DNA of 45,692 bases from Bacteroides sp. (GCA_019416685.1 DXWV01000026.1:1-45692), one strand, 5' to 3'; positions 8,102 through 17,706 are shown, counted from the stretch's first letter. A program made the numbers and translations. Notes: generated by a model from the sequence alone, not told the origin.

Positions 8102-9034
8102 ATGAACCAGGATCTGCTATACAAGTATTTTAAGGGAAACACCACAACAGAGGAAGAAAAACAAGTTCTCGATTGGGTGGATGCTTCTGATGAAAACAAA
8201 AAAACATTTCAGAAAGAACGTATGCTTTATGACATTGCGCTTTTCTCCAATGAAAAACAAACCATCCATGTAAATAATAAAGCACGTATCATTCCGATGC
8301 TGAAATGGACTACCCGTATCGCAGCAATGATAGTAATCGTTTGGGGGTGCGGGTTCTTGTTCAAAGACTATCAATATAACAGACTGTCCCAGTTACAGAC
8401 TGTAACCGTTCCTGCCGGACAACGGGCACAAATCACATTGGCAGACGGCACCAAAGTATGGTTAAACTCTCAGTCTACACTGACCTATGCCAGCAACTTC
8501 GGTCGGCAAGAGAGAAACGTTAGTCTGGATGGAGAAGCCTATTTTGAGGTAAGTAAAAACAAAAAGATTCCTTTCTTTGTAAATACCGAAACAAACAAAG
8601 TACGTGTAATAGGTACTTGTTTTAATGTATGCGCCTACAAAGGAAGCAATGAATTTGAAACAACACTTGTAGAAGGTATCGTTGACATTTATACTTCTAA
8701 AGGAACAAAGCCAGTCACCCGCCTCGTTAAAGATGAATTTTTCGGATCATACAACGGAAAAGCCCAAAAGAAAATTCTCCCTTCGTATGAATATTTAAGA
8801 TGGAAAGAAGGATTATATTGTTTTGACGATTCTCCCTTTACCTGTATACTCTCTAAACTCGAAAAATATTATAATGTAAAGATAACAGTCAAAAACCCCA
8901 AAGTATTGAATTATCGTTGTACAGGTAAGTTCAAAGAGCAAGACGGTATTGAACATATACTCCGGGTTATCCAGAAAGACCATCGGTTCACTTATCAGAT
9001 CAACGAAGACAGAGACAGTATAACCATAGAATAG
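8102..9034 (+). CDS. FecR-family anti-sigma factor with DUF4974 domain
   Basis: This 310-aa inner-membrane protein has a short cytoplasmic N-terminus that should bind the ECF sigma factor (residues 1-65), including LLYKYFKGNTTTEEEKQVLDW. One membrane segment follows at about 66-87 (MLKWTTRIAAMIVIVWG). The periplasmic FecR domain spans about 95-205, with VTVPAGQRAQITLADGTKVWLN, then LDGEAYFEVSKN, then RVIGTCFNV. The C-terminal DUF4974 part spans about 245-310. The gene lies 101 nt after the sigma gene, in the usual order, and transduces the signal between SusC and sigma. Confidence 0.93.
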   Translation: MNQDLLYKYFKGNTTTEEEKQVLDWVDASDENKKTFQKERMLYDIALFSNEKQTIHVNNKARIIPMLKWTTRIAAMIVIVWGCGFLFKDYQYNRLSQLQTVTVPAGQRAQITLADGTKVWLNSQSTLTYASNFGRQERNVSLDGEAYFEVSKNKKIPFFVNTETNKVRVIGTCFNVCAYKGSNEFETTLVEGIVDIYTSKGTKPVTRLVKDEFFGSYNGKAQKKILPSYEYLRWKEGLYCFDDSPFTCILSKLEKYYNVKITVKNPKVLNYRCTGKFKEQDGIEHILRVIQKDHRFTYQINEDRDSITIE

Positions 9035-9133
9035 GAAAAAAGAGCTCAATAAAACCTTTAATTTAGTACTAACCCTTTAAATATCAGAATGCACATGAAA
9101 TTATAGAAAATTCCCTATCCCCTCTGAAAAAGA

Positions 9134-9165
9134 GAATCGGAAAGTACCCCCATACTTTCCGATTC
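9134..9165 (+). promoter_or_regulatory. Perfect 13-bp hairpin upstream of the susC-like gene
   Basis: GAATCGGAAAGTA and TACTTTCCGATTC flank the loop CCCCCA. No T-tract follows, so it looks like a leader hairpin or mRNA-stability element rather than a terminator. It lies 56 nt before the susC-like start. Confidence 0.6.
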
Positions 9166-9220
9166 GAAACAGTCAAAAATCGACCTTAATCAATTTATTA
9201 ACTTAACACATTACAAAGAT

Positions 9221-12200
9221 ATGAGAAAAATTTCTTTGAAAGGGCATTTATGCCCAAAAAGTTTAGCATTCAAGCAAATATTACTTACTATGAAGATTAC
9301 CATTTTCCTTCTTTTGTTCGTAACATTTCAGGCTTACAGCGGAAACAGCTATTCACAAAGTGCAAAAATCAGCATTTCCCGCTCAGATCTGAAAGTGAGC
9401 GAATTACTCTCTCAAATAGAATCACAGACCGAGTATCTGTTTGTTTACAATAAAAAAAATGTAGACACCAGACGCACCATAACCGTTGATGCAGACAATA
9501 AAGCCGTATCAGAGGTTCTGGACGAAGCCTTCAAAGGTACAGGTATCAACTACATAATGGAAGGAAACAATATTGTTCTAACTAAAAATAATGAGAATGT
9601 AGCATCCATACAACAAAACAACATTAACATTCCTATCAAGGGAACAATTACCGACAGCAAAGGAGAGCCTATCATTGGTGCCAATATTCTGGAAAAAGGT
9701 ACTACTAATGGTACTATTACAGATATGGACGGTAATTTCAGTCTCTCCATTCCTGCCGATGCCACACTAACCATCACCTACGTAGGATATCAGCCACTGA
9801 ATATTGCAGTAAAAGGACAAAGAAACTTCAATATCATGATGGAGGAAGAAGCACTATCACTTGAAACCGTTGTTGTAACAGCAATGGGTATTAAACGCAA
9901 ATCAGAAACATTAACCTATTCCGTACAACAGGTAAACGGAGATGACCTCACCCGAGTAAAAGATCCCAATATGATTAATGCACTGGAAGGAAAAATTGCC
10001 GGTGTAACTATAACCAAAAGTGCTTCCGGATTAGGTGGATCTGCCAAAGTATCTATCCGTGGTATCCGTTCGGCTTATGAAAATGGAAATAATCAGCCAC
10101 TCTATGTAATTGACGGTGTGCCCATGCTGAACTCTGCTAATGAAACGACTTCTACTATTATGGGAGGTAATAATGATGCAGGTAATCATGATACCGGTGA
10201 TGGTATTTCTAATCTGAACCCCGAAGACATCCAGAGCATTTCTGTACTGAAAGGTGCTTCTGCCGCAGCCCTGTATGGATCACAAGCGGCGAATGGTGTT
10301 ATCATGATCACTACCAAAAAAGGACAGGCAGGTTCAACCCGTGTAACTTATTCATCCAGCCTCACATTCGATCAGGCAATCAGTAAACCAGAGTTCCAGA
10401 ACTCATACAATTCCAGCTGGAAACCGGATGCAAATATCAGTAAACATGATAATTTATCCGACTTTTTTTCAACCGGTATCACAGCCATCAATTCAATAAG
10501 TCTCTCTACCGGAAATGAGAAAGCTCAAACCTATTTCTCATATTCCAATACACGAGCCAAAGGAATCATTGATGTCAACAAATTATCAAAACACAACCTT
10601 ACTTTCCGCCAGACAGGCAAGTTCTTCGATGATAAATTAACCCTTGACGGTAACGTAAACCTGATGCACCAAAATGGTAAAAACCGTCCCGTTACCGGTG
10701 GCCTATACTTGAACCCATTAATCGGTTTATATACTTTCCCACGTGAAAGAGACATGAACGAATATAAAGCCGGAGAGAAATGGGACGATGATCGTAGTAT
10801 GCCCAGACAATATTGGTACAAAGACTTCAACAACGGGATGGAAGGAAATCCCTACTGGATGTTAAACCGCGTAACCAACAGAGATACCCGTACACGCACC
10901 ATTGCCTCACTAACTGCCAATGTCAAAGCAACTGACTGGCTGACGATCCAGGCACGCGGAACGGGCGATTATATCGGCGATAAAACCGAGCAAAAGATGT
11001 GGGCTTCTACTTCTACCAGTCTGACCGGTGGGGATTGGGATGCAAAAACAGATAACGGACGATACATGTACGGTACAAGCAGTGAATTCATGGTTTATGG
11101 CGACCTTATGGCTATGATAAATAAAACATGGGGTAAGTTCAGTCTGAACGCAGCACTTGGTGCAGCCATAAACTACCAGAGAAGTAACTCACTAAATATC
11201 GATTCATATAAGAGTGGACTTCATTACCCTAATGTATTTGACTTACGTAATGTCAAATACGACTCCGGCACGGGCATGGAAACTGAAAACAATGCTACCC
11301 GGGAAGTACAATCTGTATTCGGTACGGCACAAATCGGATATGCCGATGCTCTTTATCTGGATCTGACTGCACGTAATGATTGGTCATCTACACTGTATGG
11401 GACTAATTCTTTGAAAAAAGGTTACTTCTACCCTTCTGTAGGTTTATCATGGTTGATTCACAAATCAATTAATCTGCCGGACTGGATTAATTTTGCCAAG
11501 ATACGTGGTTCATTTGCCGAAGTAGGTAATGACCTGCCCAGATATCAGGCCCATCTCTATCCGCAACTGTCTATTGGAGGAAATATAGAACAAGTGACCA
11601 ACTATAATGACGGAACTTTGAAACCCGAACTTACAGACTCCTGGGAAGTAGGTGGTGAATTCAAATTCTTACACAACCGAATCGACCTTGACTTCACATG
11701 GTATCAGACTATGACCAGAAACCAATTCCTTATCGTTCCGATGAAACCAGGTTCTACCTATACCAATCAAATGATTAATGCAGGTAAAATCAGCAATAAA
11801 GGTTTCGAGCTGACAATAGGCGGCGTTCCTGTACAGAATGAAAACTTCTATTGGAGAACCCAGTTAAACTTTGCCACCAATAAGAACGAAGTAAAAGAAT
11901 TGACCGATACATACAAAGAATATAACTATGGACAGGAAGGTCTGAACATGGCTTATCGTATGAAAGTAAAAGAAGGGGGATCATTGGGAGATCTTTACGG
12001 AAAAGGATTCAGCCGTGACGACAACGGAAAAATTCAATATGATGACGACGGACTCCCTACTCTAACAGCAAACCGTGACGATGTTTATTTAGGAAACAGT
12101 AACCCTGACTGTACCCTAGGCTGGAGCAACACCTTCAGCTTCTATGGAGTAAGCATCAGTTTCCTTATCGATGGCAGCTTTGGCGGTAAAGTATTGTCGT

Positions 12201-12607
12201 TCACTCAAGGTCAGTTGGATCAATATGGTGTCAGCAAAAACATAGGAGAAGCGATGGACCGCGGCTATGTAGAATTAGAAGGTAAACAAATTAAAGATAT
12301 ACAAGGCTTCTATGGAAGAGTTGGTAACATTGACGGATGTTCTGAGTACTACGTTTACGACAGAACTAATATTCGCCTGCGTGAACTATCTATCGGTTAC
12401 AATCTGCCACAGGCATGGATTGAAAAAACAAAGGTATTCAAAAGTATCAATCTGGCATTAGTTGCACGCAACCTGTTCTTTATTTACAAAGACGCACCAT
12501 TTGATCCGGATGCTTTAATGTCTGTAGGTAACACAAATCAGGGAGTAGACGTATTTGGAATGCCAACTACACGCAGCATGGGATTTAACCTGAAATTTAC
12601 ATTCTAA
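9221..12607 (+). CDS. SusC/RagA-like TonB-dependent receptor with signalling (STN) N-domain
   Basis: This 1128-aa outer-membrane receptor imports an oligosaccharide or similar ligand using TonB energy. The signal peptide lies in the first ~45 residues (hydrophobic KITIFLLLFVTFQAYS). The secretin/TonB short N-domain spans about 50-122 (KISISRSDLKVSELLSQI, then YLFVYNKKNVDT). A carboxypeptidase-regulatory-like domain spans about 137-215 (IKGTITDSKGEPIIGANI). The plug includes LYVIDGVPM, then SISVLKGASAAALYGSQAAN. A 22-strand barrel ends in NLKFTF with a terminal Phe. The STN domain is the part expected to touch the FecR protein. An internal ATG at 9290 could also serve as start. Confidence 0.95.
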   Translation: MRKISLKGHLCPKSLAFKQILLTMKITIFLLLFVTFQAYSGNSYSQSAKISISRSDLKVSELLSQIESQTEYLFVYNKKNVDTRRTITVDADNKAVSEVLDEAFKGTGINYIMEGNNIVLTKNNENVASIQQNNINIPIKGTITDSKGEPIIGANILEKGTTNGTITDMDGNFSLSIPADATLTITYVGYQPLNIAVKGQRNFNIMMEEEALSLETVVVTAMGIKRKSETLTYSVQQVNGDDLTRVKDPNMINALEGKIAGVTITKSASGLGGSAKVSIRGIRSAYENGNNQPLYVIDGVPMLNSANETTSTIMGGNNDAGNHDTGDGISNLNPEDIQSISVLKGASAAALYGSQAANGVIMITTKKGQAGSTRVTYSSSLTFDQAISKPEFQNSYNSSWKPDANISKHDNLSDFFSTGITAINSISLSTGNEKAQTYFSYSNTRAKGIIDVNKLSKHNLTFRQTGKFFDDKLTLDGNVNLMHQNGKNRPVTGGLYLNPLIGLYTFPRERDMNEYKAGEKWDDDRSMPRQYWYKDFNNGMEGNPYWMLNRVTNRDTRTRTIASLTANVKATDWLTIQARGTGDYIGDKTEQKMWASTSTSLTGGDWDAKTDNGRYMYGTSSEFMVYGDLMAMINKTWGKFSLNAALGAAINYQRSNSLNIDSYKSGLHYPNVFDLRNVKYDSGTGMETENNATREVQSVFGTAQIGYADALYLDLTARNDWSSTLYGTNSLKKGYFYPSVGLSWLIHKSINLPDWINFAKIRGSFAEVGNDLPRYQAHLYPQLSIGGNIEQVTNYNDGTLKPELTDSWEVGGEFKFLHNRIDLDFTWYQTMTRNQFLIVPMKPGSTYTNQMINAGKISNKGFELTIGGVPVQNENFYWRTQLNFATNKNEVKELTDTYKEYNYGQEGLNMAYRMKVKEGGSLGDLYGKGFSRDDNGKIQYDDDGLPTLTANRDDVYLGNSNPDCTLGWSNTFSFYGVSISFLIDGSFGGKVLSFTQGQLDQYGVSKNIGEAMDRGYVELEGKQIKDIQGFYGRVGNIDGCSEYYVYDRTNIRLRELSIGYNLPQAWIEKTKVFKSINLALVARNLFFIYKDAPFDPDALMSVGNTNQGVDVFGMPTTRSMGFNLKFTF

Positions 12608-12627
12608 TAACTAATACACAGAACGAT

Positions 12628-14280
12628 ATGAAAAATCAAATCAAATATATAGCAGCATTATTATTCGGTATTCTATCTGTTGCAACCGCCTGTACGGACA
12701 AGTTTGAATATATGAACACCGAATTGGGAGCCTATACGCCCGACAAGCAAATAGCAGATAGTAAGTATGGTAACAAAATGTATTTCAATACCATTCAACG
12801 TTCCATTTACTTTAACGACCCGGCTCCAGGTGGCACAGACTGGACATTTCAGACCATGCAGAACCTGAATGTAGATATGTTTGCAGGTTATTTCCACGAC
12901 ATGGCCTCCAAGTTCACCGACATGAATTCCACTTACAATCTAAATGACGGATGGAACGGAACAAACTGGACCTATACTTACCAATACGGGGTATCTGCTC
13001 TGAATAAAAGTATGGATGCCAATGTTAATTGCAAACCTTACTTAGCTTTGTGTAAAATATACAAAGTAGCTATGCTTCATCGATTAGCCGATCAGTATGG
13101 TGCCATTCTTTATTCAGATTTTGAGAATTACATTCCCGAATCTCAAGAAAAGGTATACACAGCCATGTTTGCAGATATCGATCAGGCTCTCTCCTGGATA
13201 GATGAGTCCACTCAGGAAGGTATTGCTCAAGAGATTATAGACAATATTACTAAATTCGATATTCTGATGAAAAACGATAAAACGCTGGCACATTATGCAA
13301 AATGGGTTAATTCACTTCGCCTGCGATTAGCCATGCGCATATCCAACGTAAATCCGAAACAGGCAGCAACTGAAGTTACCAAAGCATTACAAGACCCTCA
13401 CGGACTCATTGAAACCAATGCTGAAAATGTAGCTGTCTTTGCTGATGGAAGTAACTATAAAAATCCATTGGGCACCATCGGACTTAGCTGGTGGGAAGTA
13501 TATATGAATGCCTCTATGGAATCTTTCCTCGTAGGCTATAATGATCCTCGTACCAATAAGTATTTTACACCTTCTGTAGGCGGAACCGAAGGTCTGGACG
13601 CATCATTCAAACCACGCTTCGACTATAAGGGCATGCAAAAAGGTATTCCGCAAGGATTCAACTACAATACGCCAGCCGAATGTAATCATTATAAATACCA
13701 CTCACGCTCAACCATCCAGATTACTACCGATGCCCCCTTAATGACAGCTTCCGAAGTTTGGTTCCTTCGCGCCGAAGCTAAATTACGTGAATTCACCGGA
13801 GCAAACGAAAGCGTTCAGAACTGTTATGAAAAAGCTGTCCGCCTTTCTTTCGAACAGTGGGGAGCAACAAATGCAGACGAATACTTGCAAAGTAATTCCC
13901 AACCTTCAGACTACAAAGATGTATTCTTTGAAAGCAATGACATGAAAGCCGTATCAACAATAACTCCCAAATGGGATGAAAATGCCAGCAAGGAAGTGAA
14001 GCTGGAACGAATTATCACGCAAAAATGGTTGGCACTGTATCCGGAAGGAGCAGAAGCATGGGCTGAACAGCGTCGTACTGGTTATCCTCATTTGTTTAAA
14101 GTATTGACAAATCATAGCAATGGGCTGATTGATACCAATAAGATGGTGCGCCGTCTCCCGTTCCCGTCTGGTTTAGCTTCATCCTTCCCAGATCTATACC
14201 AACAATTGATAAGTGCTTTAGGAGGTGCCGATAATGGCGGAACCGACGTATGGTGGAGTGTTGGAAAGAATAATTTCTAA
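12628..14280 (+). CDS. SusD/RagB-like surface lipoprotein
   Basis: The protein has 550 aa, with a signal peptide and lipobox ATAC (Cys22), so it is a surface lipoprotein that lids the SusC-like barrel. Features of the SusD-like family include an early YMNTELGAYTPD stretch, TPR-like helices, and the motifs MLHRLADQYGAILYSDFENYIPESQEKVYTAMFADI, in short form YGAILYSDFE. C-terminally the motifs include APLMTASEVWFLRAEA and ITQKWLALYPEGAEAWAEQRRTG. The last two are strong SusD/RagB signatures. It starts 20 nt after the susC stop and ends the operon at the terminator at 14352. The ligand is unknown and no enzyme genes follow. Confidence 0.93.
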   Translation: MKNQIKYIAALLFGILSVATACTDKFEYMNTELGAYTPDKQIADSKYGNKMYFNTIQRSIYFNDPAPGGTDWTFQTMQNLNVDMFAGYFHDMASKFTDMNSTYNLNDGWNGTNWTYTYQYGVSALNKSMDANVNCKPYLALCKIYKVAMLHRLADQYGAILYSDFENYIPESQEKVYTAMFADIDQALSWIDESTQEGIAQEIIDNITKFDILMKNDKTLAHYAKWVNSLRLRLAMRISNVNPKQAATEVTKALQDPHGLIETNAENVAVFADGSNYKNPLGTIGLSWWEVYMNASMESFLVGYNDPRTNKYFTPSVGGTEGLDASFKPRFDYKGMQKGIPQGFNYNTPAECNHYKYHSRSTIQITTDAPLMTASEVWFLRAEAKLREFTGANESVQNCYEKAVRLSFEQWGATNADEYLQSNSQPSDYKDVFFESNDMKAVSTITPKWDENASKEVKLERIITQKWLALYPEGAEAWAEQRRTGYPHLFKVLTNHSNGLIDTNKMVRRLPFPSGLASSFPDLYQQLISALGGADNGGTDVWWSVGKNNF

Positions 14281-14351
14281 CTATTAAAAGCACAAAGGTC
14301 CTGATTAGATGTTTTCTCCGTATTAGTTAAAATTAAGGGAGAGAGGATTGA

Positions 14352-14387
14352 AAGGAGTAAAGTTGAGAGAACTTTACTCCTTGTTTT
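14352..14387 (+). terminator. Terminator of the sigma/FecR/SusC/SusD unit
   Basis: A perfect 13-bp stem (AAGGAGTAAAGTT with AACTTTACTCCTT) around GAGAG is followed by GTTTT, about 70 nt after the susD stop. Confidence 0.85.
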
Positions 14388-14500
14388 ATAATACCTTCTT
14401 TCCTATAAAACATAACTATAGTTCAATAGAACAGACTACAGTAATGCTTCTAATCATTATCGTACTTTCTTACTGTAGATACAAGTACACTTTTACAATA

Positions 14501-14569
14501 AAAACATCCCCATGTTCTTATATAAAACATCCGGATGTTGTGGTGCAAAACATCCGGATGTTTTCATAG
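14501..14569. repeat. Three palindromic units with exact 23-nt period
   Basis: AAAACATCCSSATGTT begins at 14501, 14524 and 14547. The first copy has CC in the centre and the other two have GG, which makes a perfect 14-bp palindrome AACATCCGGATGTT. The spacers (7 nt) differ in sequence but not in length. The array lies in the gap between two convergent genes. No known repeat family is recognised. Confidence 0.8.
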
Positions 14570-14648
14570 CAAACTTCATATCTTAAGCAATGTATTCTAT
14601 ACTATTATTACAATCAAGTATATCTGTTCTCTATACGCCCAACCTGTA

Positions 14649-15710
14649 TCATTTATATTCAGCAATAGGCAACTCCCCTCGCAAAGCTCCTAATGCATTC
14701 TGTGCCAAAGCTTCCAGCTCATCTTCACCCGGATAGACATACACCGGAGCAAGGAAAGAGATACGTTCTTTCAAACGGGAAACGACATAATCAGAATGGG
14801 CAATCCCTCCCGTCAACAGTATTGCATCCACTTTACCATAAAGAGCTACGGCAGCCGCACCAATACTCTTGGCCACCTGGTAAATCATAGCATTCAATAT
14901 CAACTCCGCCTTTTTATCTCCATTCTCTATAGAAACCACAATAGCAGGAACATCCGTTGTACCCAAATGTGCTGTCAGACCGGCATGCCCGGAGATACGT
15001 TTTTTTAATTCATCTTTCGTAAAACGTCCGCTATAACATAAGTCTATCAATTGCCCGGCCGGCAGAGTTCCGGCACGCTCGGGTGAAAACGGTCCTTCAC
15101 CATCAAGCGCATTATTTACGTCTATAGCGCGCCCATGATTGTGAGCACCAATAGAAATACCTCCGCCCAGATGACAAATAACAAGATTCAGATTTTCATA
15201 TTTCGTAGTATGTTCGCGGGCATAGCGACGGGCAATAGCACGCTGATTCAATGCATGCCAGATAGTAATACGGGGCATAAGAGGTGATCCCGTGATATGA
15301 GGTATTTCATCCATTTCGTCCACCACACCGGGATCGGCAATAAAAGCACGACATCCGGGAAGCATAGAAGCCAACTCCGCCGCAATAAGACATCCCAGGT
15401 TACAGGCATGAGTACGCATAGCATGAAGAGTATCAAGCCGCATAGCCTCATTAACTTCATACACCCCTCCGGGAATGGGTTTTACCAATCCTCCACGTCC
15501 GATAATGGCATCAAATTGAAAAGGAATTCCCTCCTTCTCCAATTCTGTAAGTACAAGAGACTTACGAAAATCAAACTGATCGGTCACCTGCGGAAAGACC
15601 GCCAACTCGTCTACCGTATGACGAATGTTACGAACCAACAATGGAGTTTCATCCTCAAAAACGGCAATCTTTGTTGAAGTAGAACCGGGATTAATGGCGA
15701 GTATCTTCAT
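14649..15710 (-). CDS. buk: Butyrate kinase
   Basis: Butyrate kinase interconverts butyryl-phosphate + ADP and butyrate + ATP; branched acids such as isobutyrate are also used by relatives. The protein has 353 aa, normal for the family. The ASKHA phosphate motif INPGSTSTKIAVF is at residues 5-17. Further motifs are RGGLVKPIPGGVYEVN (about 71-86), NLVICHLGGGISIGAHNHGRAIDVNNALDGEGPFSPERAGTLP in the middle (phosphate-2 region, LGGGIS), and DAILLTGGIAHS (adenosine region). It follows the phosphotransbutyrylase gene after 8 nt, so the two form an operon that conserves energy from acyl-CoA as ATP, probably during branched-chain amino-acid or butyrate-type fermentation. Confidence 0.93.
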   Translation of the reverse strand: MKILAINPGSTSTKIAVFEDETPLLVRNIRHTVDELAVFPQVTDQFDFRKSLVLTELEKEGIPFQFDAIIGRGGLVKPIPGGVYEVNEAMRLDTLHAMRTHACNLGCLIAAELASMLPGCRAFIADPGVVDEMDEIPHITGSPLMPRITIWHALNQRAIARRYAREHTTKYENLNLVICHLGGGISIGAHNHGRAIDVNNALDGEGPFSPERAGTLPAGQLIDLCYSGRFTKDELKKRISGHAGLTAHLGTTDVPAIVVSIENGDKKAELILNAMIYQVAKSIGAAAVALYGKVDAILLTGGIAHSDYVVSRLKERISFLAPVYVYPGEDELEALAQNALGALRGELPIAEYK

Positions 15711-15718
15711 TATACATC

Positions 15719-16627
15719 TTATTTACAAGTAAGGCATGCCATAGCCATGCTATAATATTTTGACAAACCGGAATCACTACGTGAAGGTAGTACCACCGGA
15801 CAAACAGGACCTTGCAGCAAGCCTGCCATATCTGCATTGGCAAAAAGAGACACTGACTTGTAGAAAGTATTACCAGACTCGATGTTAGGGAATATCAAGA
15901 CATCCGCCTGCCCATTGATAGGTGAAACAATACCTTTAATATTACCACTTGCCTGTTCACAGGAAGTACGGACATCCAACGGGCCATCAATAATAACATT
16001 ACCGAACTCACCGGCCTCTGCCAACTCCACAATATTCACATAATCTAATGAATGGGGAAACTTGGCACTGACTTTCTCCGTACAATGAATAAGAGAGATG
16101 CGCGGCTGTTCAATCCCAAAAGAATGGCAAGTATGAATAGCATACCAGATCATTTCGATACGTTGCTGCAAAGTAGGACGGGGAATAACGGCTGCATCAG
16201 AAAAAAACAGTAATTTATTATAGGTTGGAATCTGCATCACAGCAAGATGAGTTAACACTTTCCCCTTTGGTAACAGTCCTTTTTCTTTGTCGAGAATGGC
16301 ACGAAGCAGGTTATCCGTATTAATAATTCCCTTCATCAGAATATCTGCTCCACCCTCCCGAACAATACGTACAGCTTCACGGGCAGCCTCATCCGAATCT
16401 TCAACATGAATGGTTTTTATCAGTTCCGGATATTTCTTCAAAGTGGGATATTTCTCAAGTATCGTTGAATCTCCGATCATCAGAAATTCAGCAATTCCTT
16501 CTTCAAGAGCACGGGCTATAGCATATTCTGTATTGGCATCATTGGCACAAACTACCGCAATCCTCTTTCGTCTATTCAACGTTTTCAAGTGAAATGTCAG
16601 CTGATCGAAATTTCTAATAGGTTCCAT
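15719..16627 (-). CDS. ptb: Phosphate butyryltransferase (phosphate acyltransferase family)
   Basis: This 302-aa cytoplasmic enzyme transfers an acyl group from acyl-CoA to phosphate, giving the substrate for the adjacent kinase. It belongs to the phosphate acetyl/butyryltransferase family. Visible motifs are ADILMKGIINTDNLLRAIL (about 96-114), SDAAVIPRPTLQQRIEM (about 143-159), the conserved PLDVRTS, and NGQADVLIFPNIESGN near the C-terminus. There is no fused enoyl-CoA hydratase (MaoC) domain. It is first in the two-gene unit with buk. Whether butyryl-, isobutyryl- or acetyl-CoA is preferred cannot be read from sequence. Confidence 0.9.
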   Translation of the reverse strand: MEPIRNFDQLTFHLKTLNRRKRIAVVCANDANTEYAIARALEEGIAEFLMIGDSTILEKYPTLKKYPELIKTIHVEDSDEAAREAVRIVREGGADILMKGIINTDNLLRAILDKEKGLLPKGKVLTHLAVMQIPTYNKLLFFSDAAVIPRPTLQQRIEMIWYAIHTCHSFGIEQPRISLIHCTEKVSAKFPHSLDYVNIVELAEAGEFGNVIIDGPLDVRTSCEQASGNIKGIVSPINGQADVLIFPNIESGNTFYKSVSLFANADMAGLLQGPVCPVVLPSRSDSGLSKYYSMAMACLTCK

Positions 16628-16767
16628 AACGTTAGATTTTTAGCAAATATCAGAAAAATGATTGAAAAACACAGCATAGTAAAGTATAAAAATAGTGCAT
16701 ACGCGTAACATTTTGTCATATAGGGAATAAAATTAGTTAAACTTTATGCCACAATGTGTTGAATATG

Positions 16768-16775
16768 TACATTTG
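16768..16775 (+). promoter_or_regulatory. -7 box of the LD-carboxypeptidase gene
   Basis: TACATTTG fits TAnnTTTG and lies 19 nt before ATG 16795. It rules out the longer frame starting at 16756 and implies a very short leader. Confidence 0.6.
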
Positions 16776-16794
16776 CAAAAAACAACAAATGCGT

Positions 16795-17706
16795 ATGAAC
16801 AGCCTGATTCTACCTCCTTATTTAAGTGAAGGCGACAAAGTCGCCATTGTATCTCCATCAAGTAAAATAGATAAGTCATTCCTTAAAGGAGCCAAAAAGC
16901 GGCTGGAATCCTGGGGACTAAAAGTTGTAACAGGCAAATATGCAGGAGCTTCGTCGGGTAGATATGCAGGAACAGTGAAACAACGATTAAAAGATTTCCA
17001 GGAATCTATGGACGATCCGGAAATAAAAGCGATTCTTTGCAGCCGGGGTGGATATGGGGCTATACATCTCATTGAGAAACTCGACTTCACACTTTTTCGT
17101 GAACATCCCAAATGGGTAATAGGATTCAGTGACATTACTGCACTCCACAATCTTATACAATTCAATGGTTTTACTTCTTTACACGCGCCGATGGCACGTC
17201 ATCTTACTGTAGAACCGGAGGATGATCCCTGCACATTATATCTGAAAAATATTCTTAGCGGCAAGCTACCTGAATATTACAGCAGAAGGCATGTACTGAA
17301 CAAATTAGGAACAGCACACGGCATTCTCCGTGGGGGCAACATGGCTGTTTTCCATGGTTTACGGGGTACCCCTTATGATATACCGGCAGAAGGAACCATT
17401 CTCTTTATCGAAGATGTCAGCGAACGCCCTCATGCTATAGAGCGTATGATGTACAATCTGAAGTTGGGCGGAGTACTCGAAAAACTTTCCGGACTTATTA
17501 TCGGGCAATTCACCGAATATGAAGAAGACCGTTCGCTGGGGAAAGTGCTATATGCTGCATTGGCCGATCTGGTACAGGAATACGATTATCCGGTCTGCTT
17601 CAATTTCCCGGTAGGACATGTCACCAATAACCTGCCACTAATCAACGGGGCAGAAGTAGAGTTTACAGTAGGTAAAAAATCAGTCGAATTGAAGTTCATT
17701 TGTTAA
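16795..17706 (+). CDS. ldcA: LD-carboxypeptidase (peptidase family S66)
   Basis: S66 enzymes trim the terminal D-Ala from murein tetrapeptides, usually in the cytoplasm during cell-wall recycling. Start 16795 gives 303 aa; ATG 16789 is an alternative. No signal peptide is seen. Family features are the N-terminal LSEGDKVAIVSPSS, the CSRGGYGAIHL segment at about 82-92, and a triad consistent with Ser112 in GFSDITALH, Glu206 in LFIEDVSERPHAIERM, and His275 in FPVGHVTNNLPL. Spacing and length fit the family well. Confidence 0.93.
   Translation: MNSLILPPYLSEGDKVAIVSPSSKIDKSFLKGAKKRLESWGLKVVTGKYAGASSGRYAGTVKQRLKDFQESMDDPEIKAILCSRGGYGAIHLIEKLDFTLFREHPKWVIGFSDITALHNLIQFNGFTSLHAPMARHLTVEPEDDPCTLYLKNILSGKLPEYYSRRHVLNKLGTAHGILRGGNMAVFHGLRGTPYDIPAEGTILFIEDVSERPHAIERMMYNLKLGGVLEKLSGLIIGQFTEYEEDRSLGKVLYAALADLVQEYDYPVCFNFPVGHVTNNLPLINGAEVEFTVGKKSVELKFIC

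Larger units (their letters stand above)
14281..14648. other. Intergenic region between susD-like and buk
   Basis: This convergent gap of 368 nt holds a terminator (14352-14386) and a three-unit palindrome array (14501-14569). I see no credible gene. A 73-codon plus-strand frame covers both elements, lacks any protein feature, and is rejected. Confidence 0.6.

Noticed and set aside
14348..14569. 73-codon plus-strand frame after the susD gene
   Set aside because: It runs through a strong terminator hairpin and the palindrome array, and the translation has no protein-like features.
14501..14569. CRISPR array
   Set aside because: The units are 16 nt with 7-nt spacers and there are only three; no cas genes are nearby. 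The same reasoning applies to 41201-41288 and 44805-44867.
16628..16680. Promoter box for the ptb-buk unit
   Set aside because: The best candidate, GATATTTG on the minus strand, misses the key T of TAnnTTTG. Not reported as a feature.
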